A stretch of 64,000 bases of DNA from Nitrospirota bacterium (GTDB lineage: Bacteria; Nitrospirota; Thermodesulfovibrionia; Thermodesulfovibrionales; UBA6898): the NCBI GenBank assembly GCA_016235245.1, contig JACRLO010000015.1:43646-107645 (forward strand), read 5' to 3'. Of the stretch, positions 36,197 to 44,697 are shown piece by piece. Below the pieces are notes generated by a model, which saw only the letters and a program-made list of their open reading frames with translations, was not told the origin of the DNA and did not search any database. A program made the position numbers and the translations under genes. Numbering within the stretch: position 1 is the stretch's first letter; every line of letters begins with the position of its first letter.

Positions 36197-37825
36197 TCAG
36201 AATTCTACATCAAAGGTAAGATAGATGTTGTTTGCTTTCCTCAGAGTTGGATACATCTGCGTGTCCATAGGATTCATGGTATTTAAGTCGCTGATTTTTC
36301 TCGGTTCTCCAAGCCACCCGTTGCTGCCGGTATAGTTGAAATTATAGTGCTGAAATCCGAGTCTTACAAAGGCCTTGCCCAGCTTTGAGATCGGCTTGCT
36401 CTTGATCTCCTGGATCAGGTAGGCCTCATACACATCGCCCCTAGTGCCGAGTTTGCTTGCCCACATATCATCTGCCGCAGGAGCAAAGGCGATCCAGTAT
36501 TTGGAGCCATGGTTGTATTCCAGTCCGATCTTGGTGCCGGTGGCTTTGACATCATACCGTGCGCCGAGATAAAACGCTGAGCCGGTATGGTTCTCTTTCG
36601 ACGTTCCGTCGTTTAAAAGACCATAATCACCGGAAAACTGCATATCTGCTGCATCGAATATGGCGTTTCCGTTCATATCCATATAGCCAAAAGGCATAGA
36701 ATACGTCTTGCCGCTGGGATGGGACCTGCTCATGGCTGCCGATGCGAAAAGGTTTAGGTCTCCGGGCCCAATATTATTGACCTTACCCATTACGAGGCTG
36801 CCGAACTGGTCTATATCTCCGACGTTTGCCTGCACATTTCCCCAGGCAGCTATCGGCGGGTTGCTCATCATATTAAAGGCCCTGTTCCACTGCAGCTCAA
36901 CGCGGAGATTTTCCGTGTCATACGGAACAACGTTCAGGCCAATAAGGTCAGTATCTTTCAATCCGTTGTTCATCGGCCTCATGCCACTGTCGAAACCCCT
37001 GCCGTAGAAGAGCTTAGCATAGGCGCCTGGAAGGATATCAATGTCAGGTGCAACGCCGAGCGTCATGCCGTCAAAGGCGTAGTCTACAAGCAGAGCTGGG
37101 ACTCCGGAATTTCCGCTGTATTCCCTGTTCTGCCTGAGATTGGAGGGAACTCCGCCGGTAGAGGGTCTTCTGCCGACAGAGAACCAGATCGGCTGGTTGG
37201 CAATGTTGCTCCAGGTTGCAAAGGCCTGATCAACCCGCAGCACACTGTCCTGGGGGATGTGACTTACGTTGCCGTCAAACACACCGGACTTCTCAGGAGA
37301 GAAGAACTGGTCAGAGACTGCGCTTGAGTCGCTTCCGCCAAAGGTCTTATACATGAGCAGTCTGGCCTTGACCGTGATATCTTCTGTAGCCCTTGCCCTG
37401 AGGTTCAGTCCGAAACGGTTTGTCATGAGCGTGTCGTTTTTCGGCTCGTAGCTGCTTACGGGCCTTGAATATGTGTACATGGCTACGCCGGGAATCGGCG
37501 AGGGCAGGGGGCCATACTGGGTCGTGGGATCATACTGCATATAATCGTGTACATCACCCTTCAAAGAGTCGAGTCTGAAGCGATAGTCGCCGCCGATCTC
37601 GAGCCAGGAAGGCTTCTTTGCCTCATCTGTCTTCTTCTCGACCTTGGTAATCCTCTGCTCTTTTACGTCGTCCTTTTTCTGGATCTCCTGCATCTGCTGT
37701 TTTACCTTGTCCAGTTCCCTGGTCAGATCCTCAATCTTTTTAATGAGGTCTGCCTGGTCAAGAGCAAAAGCAGGGTGAGGGACCAGAAGGGCCAGAGCGA
37801 TCATTGCTGCAAAAAATAATCTCAT
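36197..37825 (-). CDS. Outer-membrane beta-barrel protein, DUF3373-like porin
   Basis: 542 residues. Signal peptide 1-21 (ending AFA), a coiled coil (about 23-68, heptads of Leu/Ile/Val with Lys/Glu), then SWLEIGGDYRFRLDSL and alternating amphipathic strands to a C-terminal YLTFDVEF with terminal Phe, as in Bam-assembled barrels. Resembles DUF3373 proteins found beside multiheme cytochromes in metal-reducing bacteria (recognition by pattern, not by search). It is the last gene of the cytochrome operon and may be a porin for substrates or part of an electron conduit. Confidence 0.8.
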   Translation of the reverse strand: MRLFFAAMIALALLVPHPAFALDQADLIKKIEDLTRELDKVKQQMQEIQKKDDVKEQRITKVEKKTDEAKKPSWLEIGGDYRFRLDSLKGDVHDYMQYDPTTQYGPLPSPIPGVAMYTYSRPVSSYEPKNDTLMTNRFGLNLRARATEDITVKARLLMYKTFGGSDSSAVSDQFFSPEKSGVFDGNVSHIPQDSVLRVDQAFATWSNIANQPIWFSVGRRPSTGGVPSNLRQNREYSGNSGVPALLVDYAFDGMTLGVAPDIDILPGAYAKLFYGRGFDSGMRPMNNGLKDTDLIGLNVVPYDTENLRVELQWNRAFNMMSNPPIAAWGNVQANVGDIDQFGSLVMGKVNNIGPGDLNLFASAAMSRSHPSGKTYSMPFGYMDMNGNAIFDAADMQFSGDYGLLNDGTSKENHTGSAFYLGARYDVKATGTKIGLEYNHGSKYWIAFAPAADDMWASKLGTRGDVYEAYLIQEIKSKPISKLGKAFVRLGFQHYNFNYTGSNGWLGEPRKISDLNTMNPMDTQMYPTLRKANNIYLTFDVEF

Positions 37826-37886
37826 GCTACACCTCCATTATATATTGCCCGATCCGTATTATCGGCCCGGGTGCCTGGTCTGTTGC

Positions 37887-38204
37887 CTAACAGCCGGGCT
37901 TTGTACCTTTCAGGTCGTTTGCACCGTCAATGACGTTTTTGCCGTCTTTTACGGTATATCTGATCTTTACCTCATCATCCTTAAAGAGGCGGTCATCGAG
38001 CTTTATCAGTGCCTTCTCGTTCTTAATCACAAAGTTCATCTCTTTGCCGTCCTCGGTCTTGATGAGAAGCGTTTTTGCCTCAAGGTCATAGTCCTTGATC
38101 TTGCCCTTAATGCTTAGTTTCTCCTCTGCGAACGAAAACCCTGCGAACAGGCCAATGCAGAATACCGCCATCACTGCAACCGTCAACAACTGCTTTGCTT
38201 TCAT
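37887..38204 (-). CDS. Small periplasmic protein, OB-fold-like
   Basis: 105 residues. Signal peptide 1-26 (ending SFAEE). The mature part alternates beta strands (LSIKGKIKDYDLEAKTLLIKTEDGKEMNFVIK...DDEVKIRYTVKDGK), a pattern typical of small OB-like beta barrels, with a single Cys as last residue. No family named with confidence. Sits between the octaheme cytochrome and barrel genes with gaps of 60-70 nt, all on the minus strand. Confidence 0.75.
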   Translation of the reverse strand: MKAKQLLTVAVMAVFCIGLFAGFSFAEEKLSIKGKIKDYDLEAKTLLIKTEDGKEMNFVIKNEKALIKLDDRLFKDDEVKIRYTVKDGKNVIDGANDLKGTKPGC

Positions 38205-38273
38205 CTGTCCTCCTTTTCCCTCTATGGGGAAAGGGGAGGGCGAATCTCTCCGCCGACCCCTTTTAAAATTACG

Positions 38274-39731
38274 CTATTTGCGGGCCGCTGTTTTCTTCCC
38301 GGTTATTGAAGACGACTCGTTGAAGGTCCTGATACCTACCTTCATTGGATCGCCATCATAGCCGAGGGTTTTCCAGTCGAGACGTCTGCCTTCCATGTGG
38401 CAGTCTTTGCATTTTAGTGCCTGATCCTTTGGGGCTACCTCATGATTAATGCTCCCGTAGAAGGCAGTTTCAACGAATTGATGCTTGCCGCTATAGGGAA
38501 GTCCCGAGCCCTTGGCTCCGTCAATAAGACCCTTTTCCCAGTTAAAATGATCCCAAATGCCCTTATAGGTCTGCGGAATGAGAAGATAATTGAACTGACT
38601 GTCCATAGGCTGCTTTCCGGTATGAACTTTAAAGGGGTAGATCTTTGCGTTGCGGTCTGTTATGCTTCCGGTCGGTCTTGATATGTATAATATCTTTGCC
38701 GGATCTTTGATCTTGTCGCCTTTCATATACCGCTCTATCTTGCCGTCATACCAGGCATAGGTCGGGATCACATTCATTGCCCAGATAAAATTACCTTTAT
38801 GTTTTGCGTAGGTCTCTTTGCCGAACTGTTCTTCCGGCTCTATGTCTTTGCCGAGGGTAGACCAATCCCAACGCATCTTGGTTGCCTGTCCCCTTGCGAA
38901 AGCCGGTATATGGCATGTCTGGCAGGCGACTGTCAGCGTATGTTGGGTGAGGATTTTTTTCGATGCCGAGTCCTTGTGCGGGTCTCTGTGGCAGTCTTCG
39001 CAGCTTACCCTGCCGTCGTTGGTGGCGAGAAAAGTCGAAGCTCCTGCAATCTTATGTTCCTTGACCGTGTGACAGCCCTGACAGGACATGTCTGTGATGC
39101 CGCCCATATGAACGTCATGGTCGCGCGTCGGTTTTGCCATGGTCGAATCCAGGTCGCCGTGTTTGACCGCATCCCCGCCTCCGCCATAGAAGTGGCAGAC
39201 GCCGCAGTTATCCCGGTTTGGTGAGGCAACGCTCTGGGCTGCCTTTGTGAGTGACATTTTGCCCTGCTCCATGAGCTTGCGGTCAGGTTCTCCGGCAAGA
39301 CCTTTTCGATAGTTTCCCTCCTTTGCATGGCAGATAAGGCAGTCTATCTTGGTCTTGTCCGTGAAGGAGAAGGTATTATCCACCCAGCCATAGCTCGGAT
39401 GGCATTTGGCGCAAAACTCTTCGTTCGCGCACTTTTCACCGCCCTGTATGGAGATGCAGAAATTGTTGATCATGTTCAGCTTGCCGTATTCTTCCCTGCT
39501 GTTTTCCATTCCTTTGATCGTTTTAGGGAGCCCCTTCCATTTCCAGTGAGGTGTTTTCATGAAATCCTCTGCCTGTTTGGCATGGCACTGCAGGCAGGTT
39601 TTTGTTACATCCTCGCCAGATTTGAAGGGGCCCTTCAGATACTGCGCGTGGTCAACAGCATGCGAGATAGCGGAATTCATGCAGATGGTGATGATAACCG
39701 CTGATACTATGCCGAGAACTGTAGTTTTCAT
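38274..39731 (-). CDS. Octaheme cytochrome c, tetrathionate reductase (OTR)-like
   Basis: 485 residues with a signal peptide (ending AISHA). Eight CxxCH motifs: CLQCH, CAKCH, CLICH, CGVCH, CQGCH, CEDCH, CQTCH, CKDCH. The long heme-poor segment between the last two (about 290-460) and the KMRWDW, CQTCHIPAFARG segments match octaheme tetrathionate/nitrite/hydroxylamine-active cytochromes. Periplasmic. I place the start at 39731 because AGGAGG lies 5 nt upstream. Heads the operon that continues with the OB-like protein and barrel. Substrate not assignable from sequence alone. Confidence 0.9.
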   Translation of the reverse strand: MKTTVLGIVSAVIITICMNSAISHAVDHAQYLKGPFKSGEDVTKTCLQCHAKQAEDFMKTPHWKWKGLPKTIKGMENSREEYGKLNMINNFCISIQGGEKCANEEFCAKCHPSYGWVDNTFSFTDKTKIDCLICHAKEGNYRKGLAGEPDRKLMEQGKMSLTKAAQSVASPNRDNCGVCHFYGGGGDAVKHGDLDSTMAKPTRDHDVHMGGITDMSCQGCHTVKEHKIAGASTFLATNDGRVSCEDCHRDPHKDSASKKILTQHTLTVACQTCHIPAFARGQATKMRWDWSTLGKDIEPEEQFGKETYAKHKGNFIWAMNVIPTYAWYDGKIERYMKGDKIKDPAKILYISRPTGSITDRNAKIYPFKVHTGKQPMDSQFNYLLIPQTYKGIWDHFNWEKGLIDGAKGSGLPYSGKHQFVETAFYGSINHEVAPKDQALKCKDCHMEGRRLDWKTLGYDGDPMKVGIRTFNESSSITGKKTAARK

Positions 39732-40068
39732 GCAGACCTCCTGCCCAATGGGCATTCAACGAACAATGCGTTAATAAGAAATGAATGGTTGTCTGTTTGG
39801 CAGCGGCTGAGGAGGGGAATGTTGAATGAATATTCGCAGGAACAGGATTGTCTGCTGCAACAGATATGCATTCTCCTGATGAATACTTTTTCATCAGTTG
39901 TACTCTGCCATACTGGTAATTGAGAAGTCAATAAGTTTATTAACTGTAAGATATAGCATATATGATGTTTATAATTATAGTGTGTGGCAGTTTCGTTCCT
40001 GATCTCTGACTGATAAGGCCAAACTCAGCAGACAATGCGTCCGACAACGCTGTCTATGGTAAAATCCG
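39732..40068. other. Intergenic region between divergent cytochrome and amidohydrolase genes
   Basis: About 340 nt with no gene. It holds a perfect 8-bp inverted repeat with 6-nt loop at 39876-39897, which could be an operator or transcript hairpin. An extended -10 for the plus-strand gene (TGGTAAAAT, ending 40065) is also visible. The middle is AT-rich. Confidence 0.5.
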
Positions 40069-41133
40069 GTGAGAATGAAACAGAAAGAAAAGATAAGAAT
40101 ATGCAAAGTCAGGGGTATATTGAGGTCAGATGTCATTGATCTATCGGCCCAGCTTCTGAGCATCCGTAGTGGGATAATCTGGTCCTTTTCAGCAGAACAG
40201 AATCCTGGATCCGGCATTGAGATTGAAGATTTCGGTCAGTGTATTATTGCGCCGCTTTTTTGTGATTACCACCTGCATTTTTCCCGCGAATCAGCGGGCC
40301 AGCCAGAAGACGCAGGAAAGCAGCTCCTCAGACATGGCATAGGCAGGGCGTTTGAAGGTGGTGATAAAGCATGTCATGGGCTAGCGGTCAGAGATATGCG
40401 TAAGGGCAGACCTGAAATCAGGTCTGCAGGCTATGCCATATTTAAGAAGGGAGGATATGGCACCGCCATCGGCAGGGGTGTTGATGGTGTTGAGGAAGCC
40501 TTTATGATGATTGATGAACTCCATGACTTGTCGGTTGATTATATCAAGGTCATCCATTCCGGCCTTTACGAACCCGACTCAGGCCAGATTTCTGCAGGCG
40601 GCTTTGAGGCGGCAGAGCTGATGAGAATCGTGGATTATGCAAGGGGAAAAGGTCTTGATGTCTATTGTCATGCCAATGGTGAAAAGGCGGTGAAGGAGGC
40701 GGTTGATGCAGGCGTAGCGGCCATCGTGCACGGCCTGTATACGAGTGATGAAGCCTTTGCCGAAATGGCAGAGAAAAACGTGGCATTCATCCCGACTGTC
40801 CATGCATTTCAGTGCCTGCACGCCATCGCAAAGACCGACGCTGCAAGAAAGAACATAGACAAAACAGTCGATGCCCATCTGTCTGCTGTCAGCAGGGCAT
40901 TTAACCACAGGGTTCGGCTGCTGCCCGGCAGCGACTCTGGACCAAAGTTCATACCGTATGGCAGTGCCTATATCGAGGAACTCAGGCTCTTTCTCAGAGC
41001 CGGTATCCCTTTTGAAGAGGTGATACGCTCCTCCGCAGCCTCGGTCCTGACCGAAGGTGTTCCTGCTGATTTCGTGCTGCTTGACGGCCTGTCTGTTGCG
41101 CATGTCGTTATTCGTGGCCGGTTCCTGCAGTAG
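40069..41133 (+). CDS. Amidohydrolase family protein
   Basis: 354 residues (or 352 from ATG 40075). Metal-dependent hydrolase barrel: HLH (YHLHFSRES), Lys in VDYIKVIHSG, His in VYCHANG, His in IVHGLY, and Asp in LLPGSDSGP. Small N- and C-terminal strands form the usual composite beta sandwich. Substrate unknown; the order of motifs resembles imidazolonepropionase-like cyclic amidohydrolases. No signal peptide. It precedes the selenoprotein genes by 85 nt, with functional link unclear. Confidence 0.85.
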   Translation: MRMKQKEKIRICKVRGILRSDVIDLSAQLLSIRSGIIWSFSAEQNPGSGIEIEDFGQCIIAPLFCDYHLHFSRESAGQPEDAGKQLLRHGIGRAFEGGDKACHGLAVRDMRKGRPEIRSAGYAIFKKGGYGTAIGRGVDGVEEAFMMIDELHDLSVDYIKVIHSGLYEPDSGQISAGGFEAAELMRIVDYARGKGLDVYCHANGEKAVKEAVDAGVAAIVHGLYTSDEAFAEMAEKNVAFIPTVHAFQCLHAIAKTDAARKNIDKTVDAHLSAVSRAFNHRVRLLPGSDSGPKFIPYGSAYIEELRLFLRAGIPFEEVIRSSAASVLTEGVPADFVLLDGLSVAHVVIRGRFLQ

Positions 41134-41218
41134 CGGGCGTCCGGCACTGCCAAAATAGGCAGCATATCTGTTACGATAATAGTCAAGGAAAATTGAAACT
41201 GTCAAAAGGAGATATACC

Positions 41219-41614
41219 ATGAAAAAGAACTTTTTCCTGCTGATCGGATTGCTTATGTTCAGCTGCACGCTGGCTTCTGCCGAGGGCTTCAAAATTGTCA
41301 GTGCAGACGAGCTCAAGAAGCTGATGGATGCAAAGAAGCAGATCGTGGTCGTAGATACCCGCACAGAGCAGGAGTTTGCACAGGGACACCTACCGAAAGC
41401 GATAAATATCCCGCCCGAGAAAGTAAATGCTATCAACACGCTGCTACCAAAGAGCAAAAATGTCCCCCTTGTGTTTTATTGCAGGGGAGCGGGCTGAGGC
41501 CTTTCCACGCAGGCTGCGGTCGCAGCCGAGAAAGCAGGATACCATAATCTGCAGGTCTTCCAGGGCGGCTATCCTGAATGGACTGCAAAGGGTTATAAGA
41601 CAGTGACCAGATAA
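41219..41614 (+). CDS. Periplasmic rhodanese-like selenoprotein (TGA = Sec at 41495)
   Basis: 131 residues when TGA 41495-41497 is read as selenocysteine. Signal peptide 1-20 (ending ASA), then a PspE-like rhodanese domain: VVDTRTEQEFAQGHLPKAINIP, active-site loop FYCRGAG-U-GLS, QAAVAAEKAGYHNLQVFQGGYPEW. The Cys of the loop is present; U sits five residues later, where related periplasmic rhodaneses have a second Cys (YCxGxxCxxS). Similarity is uninterrupted across the TGA and stops cleanly at TAA 41612. A SECIS-like hairpin follows at 41512-41527. SD AGGAG before ATG. A truncated 92-residue product would lack half the domain. Confidence 0.85.
41512..41527 (+). promoter_or_regulatory. SECIS-like hairpin of the rhodanese gene
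   Basis: GGCTGC-GGTC-GCAGCC: perfect 6-bp stem and GGUC loop, the loop beginning 20 nt after the TGA. The apical GGUC matches the SelB-contacted loop of E. coli fdhF, and the spacing is within the bacterial range. Confidence 0.8.
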
Positions 41615-41692
41615 TTACTGCGTGGGCCATTGTCGTCTGCAGCTGCTATTTGCTGTTAAGAAATCTGTAACGATAGAGTAGGGGAGGAGACC

Positions 41693-42061
41693 ATGAGGCG
41701 AACAGGTATTCTGTTAATGTTTCTTTTGTTGTTCAGCGCGTCTGCGTATGCCGGTGATGGCAGAGCAGCCGGGACTGCTGACCGCGTTGAAAGGCAGACA
41801 GGAGATGTAAGAGTTGTCGTTTACATGACAACCTGGTGAACGTACTGTAGAAAGGCCCGTGAGGACCTTAAGAGATTAGGCGTAAATCTGGTTGAATACG
41901 ACGTTGAAAAGGACGAAGCAAAAAAAAAGGAAATGAAGAAGCTGACGGGCGGCTCGAGTATGGTACCGGTCATCGATGTTGAGGGAATCGTCATCAGGGG
42001 ATATGATGCCGATGAAATACTCTCTGCCGTTGAGAAAAAGAGGAAGGGGGCCCGTCAATAA
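41693..42061 (+). CDS. Periplasmic glutaredoxin-like selenoprotein (TGA = Sec at 41837)
   Basis: 122 residues when TGA 41837-41839 is read as selenocysteine. Signal peptide 1-20 (ending AYA). Thioredoxin-fold glutaredoxin-like domain: VVVYMTTW-U-TYC (UxxC redox motif, normally CxxC), KRLGVNLVEYDVEKDE, cis-Pro segment MVPVIDVEG and IRGYDADEI. GGGGAGGAGA precedes ATG, and the true stop TAA overlaps the next ATG (TAATG), which argues that ribosomes read through the TGA. Reading TGA as stop would leave a 48-residue peptide. Likely reduces periplasmic disulphides or persulphides with its neighbours. Confidence 0.88.
41853..41869 (+). promoter_or_regulatory. SECIS-like hairpin of the glutaredoxin-like gene
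   Basis: A-G-G-C-C-C pairing with G-G-A-C-C-U (one C-A mismatch), loop GUGA starting 20 nt after the TGA. Weaker than the rhodanese hairpin but with the expected position and a G at the loop start. Confidence 0.55.
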
Positions 42062-42576
42062 TGCGGCAGCTCTCCTCTGTCCTTGTTCTGCTTATCGGTG
42101 CCGTGATCTTTTCCCCCTCGCCGGCCTGTTCGGTCAGTAGCGGTGAAGCAGCCCCGGCATTTGAGCTTTCCGACCTTCAGGGCAGAAGGCATATGCTTTC
42201 TGATTATCAGGGAAAAGCAGTTCTGATCAACTTCTGGGCAAGCTGGTGCAAGGAATGTATTACCGAAATGCCGTCGCTGAACAGTCTCTATGAACAGTTC
42301 AGCAGACAGGGGCTTGCGGTGCTTGGCGTGACAGTCGACAGAAGCGCCGAAGAAGCCGGGGCTGCTGCAAAGAAGGCTGGTATCACCTTCCCGGTACTCC
42401 TTGATACCAAAGGTGAGGTCTTTATAAAAAAATATGCAGCGATGGGCCTGCCGACAACAATTATGATAGACAGGAAGGGCGTTGTAAGGGATATCTTTGT
42501 CGGTACACAGGATTTTCAGGATAAGGAGATAAAAGATAAGGTGGGTGCTTTGGTAAAGGAACACCATACCCGCTGA
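42061..42576 (+). CDS. TlpA/ResA-like thiol-disulfide oxidoreductase
   Basis: 171 residues. Signal peptide or anchor at the N-terminus (about 1-22, with Cys in SPACSV that could be lipidated), then AhpC/TSA-thioredoxin fold: APAFELSDLQGRRHMLSDYQGKAVLINFWASWCKECITEMP (WCxxC motif), LGVTVDRS, PTTIMIDRKG. Periplasmic reductant for cytochrome c maturation or for the two selenoproteins. Translationally coupled to the glutaredoxin-like gene by a TAATG overlap. Confidence 0.92.
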   Translation: MRQLSSVLVLLIGAVIFSPSPACSVSSGEAAPAFELSDLQGRRHMLSDYQGKAVLINFWASWCKECITEMPSLNSLYEQFSRQGLAVLGVTVDRSAEEAGAAAKKAGITFPVLLDTKGEVFIKKYAAMGLPTTIMIDRKGVVRDIFVGTQDFQDKEIKDKVGALVKEHHTR

Positions 42577-42644
42577 ATGGTATGCCTTCTGAAGTGCCGT
42601 ATCCTCACTCCGCTTCAGTGGCAAAGCAGCGGTCCTTTTCCATT

Positions 42645-43106
42645 TCAGAACATGGCAGCCGTTTTTTCTTCGTTACAGACCGATTGATACATATCATAAT
42701 AGATGCTTTTGTCCTCTATATTCCGCCAGTCAGCCCTGGAGCGGTGGCGTGAAGCGATAATGTTGCTGTCATCCCTGAAGAATATCGTTGTAATGCTTCT
42801 GTAACGGCTCATCCTGCAGTCTATCTCAGAGAGGTATCCGATATATTCGAGATCGCTGCTGTTTTTCCTCATTCCCTTCAACTGCTGCTCTGCAGCCTGA
42901 AATACGTCAGAACCCCTGTGCGGAAACAGATAAAGCCAGGCGCTCACCGTAGCACCGTCGAGGCGGGTGACGGTCTTTTCGTTTATATGCAGATCATCCC
43001 TGAGTGCTCTCCATCCATCGGGCAGATCAGCTGAAAAGGCCGGTATAAGCGGCAGTGACAATAACAATATCAGCCACATAAGGATCATCACAGGTCTCTG
43101 TTTCAT
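42645..43106 (-). CDS. Surface-adhesin E-like periplasmic protein
   Basis: 153 residues. Signal peptide 1-25 (ending FSA). Mature domain pattern (SAWLYLFPHRGS..., YIGYLSEIDCRMSRYRSITTIFFRDDSNII..., W-R-N-I, final SVCNEEK) resembles the surface-adhesin protein E family, with the two Cys likely forming the conserved disulphide. Function in that family is poorly known. Downstream of an octaheme cytochrome gene by 18 nt, same operon. Confidence 0.7.
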   Translation of the reverse strand: MKQRPVMILMWLILLLSLPLIPAFSADLPDGWRALRDDLHINEKTVTRLDGATVSAWLYLFPHRGSDVFQAAEQQLKGMRKNSSDLEYIGYLSEIDCRMSRYRSITTIFFRDDSNIIASRHRSRADWRNIEDKSIYYDMYQSVCNEEKTAAMF

Positions 43107-43124
43107 GCTTTTCTCCTTGTATTG

Positions 43125-43985
43125 TTATTTGTTTAGATGACAGCCTGTGCAGATACGCCCTTTGCTGAGCCGCAGTTTCTTGTACGTGTCTGCGCCGACT
43201 GCAGCAGAGCTTTTTACGATGATACCTGCCTGATGAGGATTATGACAGGTTGAACAGGTGATCCTGCCCCTGTTGAGCAGCGGAAGCAGTACGCCTTCAT
43301 CTTTGGCATGCTGCTTCATGAATGCCAGCGTCTGGCGGCGCGGCTTGGCCTGAAAATGAGCATTAAAGAAACCGGCAGGCATTGGCGGATGACACCGCCA
43401 GCAGATGAATGCCACATCAGCCCTGAATATGACCTGTATGCGGGTGCTTTGTTGATCAGGGACTACGGCATGACAGACGAGGCAGACCGGTCCGTTGTTA
43501 ATGGTCCGAATGGACCCGTCAGGTTCTTTCATGACATGGGGATTAAAGCTCAGATCAAGATCGAGTGTATGGCATCGTGAGCATATCTCCCTTCGGTCAG
43601 CATAAGGTGCACCGCGCAGCAGTTTGGGGTTGGAGAGCAGGTTCGTCCCGTGAGCCTCATGACAGGTAAGACACTGCATCTCACCGTCTATCAGCGGAAA
43701 CCTGCTGTCTATGTCCCTGTCAGGGGTAAATTGTACCGGGTGATGGGTTTCGCCATAGTGGTGGCAATCCATGCAGACTGAGGACATGTCCAGCTCAGGT
43801 GCCACTGCTGCTGCCGCGTCATAAGCCGGCGTAGATGTCCGGTGGCACATAATGCAGTCAGTATGATACTGATCAATGGCCTCCTGAACTGCTTCACTTC
43901 CGCTTGCAGCGCAGAGAAGAAACGCTGACAGGAGAATTGGAGAAAAAGTAATGTGCCGCATCCATCCATACGCTGCTGCTTTCAT
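43125..43985 (-). CDS. Octaheme cytochrome c (second), doubled-CXXCH type
   Basis: 286 residues with a signal sequence (about 1-32). Eight CxxCH motifs: CIMCH, CMDCH, CLTCH, CSRCH, CLVCH, CWRCH, CSTCH, CTGCH, arranged in pairs. No catalytic domain outside the hemes is evident, so it is probably a periplasmic electron carrier rather than an enzyme. Not related to the OTR-like protein in spacing. Cotranscribed with the adhesin-E-like gene. Confidence 0.9.
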   Translation of the reverse strand: MKAAAYGWMRHITFSPILLSAFLLCAASGSEAVQEAIDQYHTDCIMCHRTSTPAYDAAAAVAPELDMSSVCMDCHHYGETHHPVQFTPDRDIDSRFPLIDGEMQCLTCHEAHGTNLLSNPKLLRGAPYADRREICSRCHTLDLDLSFNPHVMKEPDGSIRTINNGPVCLVCHAVVPDQQSTRIQVIFRADVAFICWRCHPPMPAGFFNAHFQAKPRRQTLAFMKQHAKDEGVLLPLLNRGRITCSTCHNPHQAGIIVKSSAAVGADTYKKLRLSKGRICTGCHLNK

Positions 43986-44087
43986 TCGCTGCCTCCATGT
44001 ATAAGGATTTAGGTGGAATGCGGCCCTATTGTTGCTGTTGAAGATGAAAACAGGGTGAACTCTGCATGAGGTTTATTTCATAAACGA

Positions 44088-44117
44088 TTGCCTTAACCCA
44101 AAAAAGATCGATATAAT
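44088..44117 (+). promoter_or_regulatory. Promoter of the DUF4337 gene
   Basis: TTGCCT (44088-44093), 18-nt spacer, TATAAT (44112-44117); ATG at 44156 after a good SD (GGAGG). Confidence 0.55.
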
Positions 44118-44155
44118 CTTAAATTCCGGATTCACGAAGACGACTGGAGGTATGT

Positions 44156-44695
44156 ATGGCAGAAGAGAAGAAAGAACGCTGGCTCAATTACCTTGCACTT
44201 ACAACCGTTATATTTGCGGTCTGCGCAACGCTTTCTACATTCAAGGGAGGCGGCCATTCCACAAAGGCCGTGCTGAGCCAGACCATGGCGTCAGACCAGT
44301 GGGCCTATTACCAGTCAAAGAGCATTAAAGGCTATCTCTATGAACTCCAGAAGGAGGAGCTGGAACTTCAGCTGAAGGCGCAGGGCGCCAGGGTTACTCC
44401 GGTGATGAGGGATGAGTTTGCAAAGAAGATCGTCTCCTATGGAGATAAAATAAAGAAGTATGAAGGCGAGAAGGAGAAGATACAGGCCGACGCAAAGGCC
44501 TTTGAGGAAAAGAGGGACACTGCGCAGAAGCACCAGCAGGCCTTCGGAGTTGCGGTCATATTCCTTCAGATCGCGATTCTGCTGTCATCGGTTGCAGCGC
44601 TTCTGAAGAAGAAGCCGCTCTGGCTGGTGAGTCTCGGCGCCGGCGTTGCGGGCCTGGTCTATTTTGCCAATGGTTTTCTCCTGTTCATGAAGTAA
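44156..44695 (+). CDS. DUF4337 membrane protein
   Basis: 179 residues. N-terminal hydrophobic helix (about 12-28), a long charged coiled coil (about 60-125), then two C-terminal helices (about 128-148 and 155-177). Conserved opening KERWLNYLALTTVIFAVCATLSTFKGG and ASDQWAYYQSKSIK. Function unknown. Followed by rlmI-like gene 2 nt downstream. Confidence 0.85.
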   Translation: MAEEKKERWLNYLALTTVIFAVCATLSTFKGGGHSTKAVLSQTMASDQWAYYQSKSIKGYLYELQKEELELQLKAQGARVTPVMRDEFAKKIVSYGDKIKKYEGEKEKIQADAKAFEEKRDTAQKHQQAFGVAVIFLQIAILLSSVAALLKKKPLWLVSLGAGVAGLVYFANGFLLFMK

Positions 44696-44697
44696 GC

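Noticed and set aside
40579..41457. 292-codon minus-strand frame across the amidohydrolase and rhodanese genes
   Set aside because: It spans two plus-strand genes with strong motifs and shows no domain of its own.
41495..41497. TGA as the true stop of the rhodanese gene
   Set aside because: Rhodanese similarity continues directly past it to TAA 41612, and a SECIS-like hairpin follows; selenocysteine explains both.
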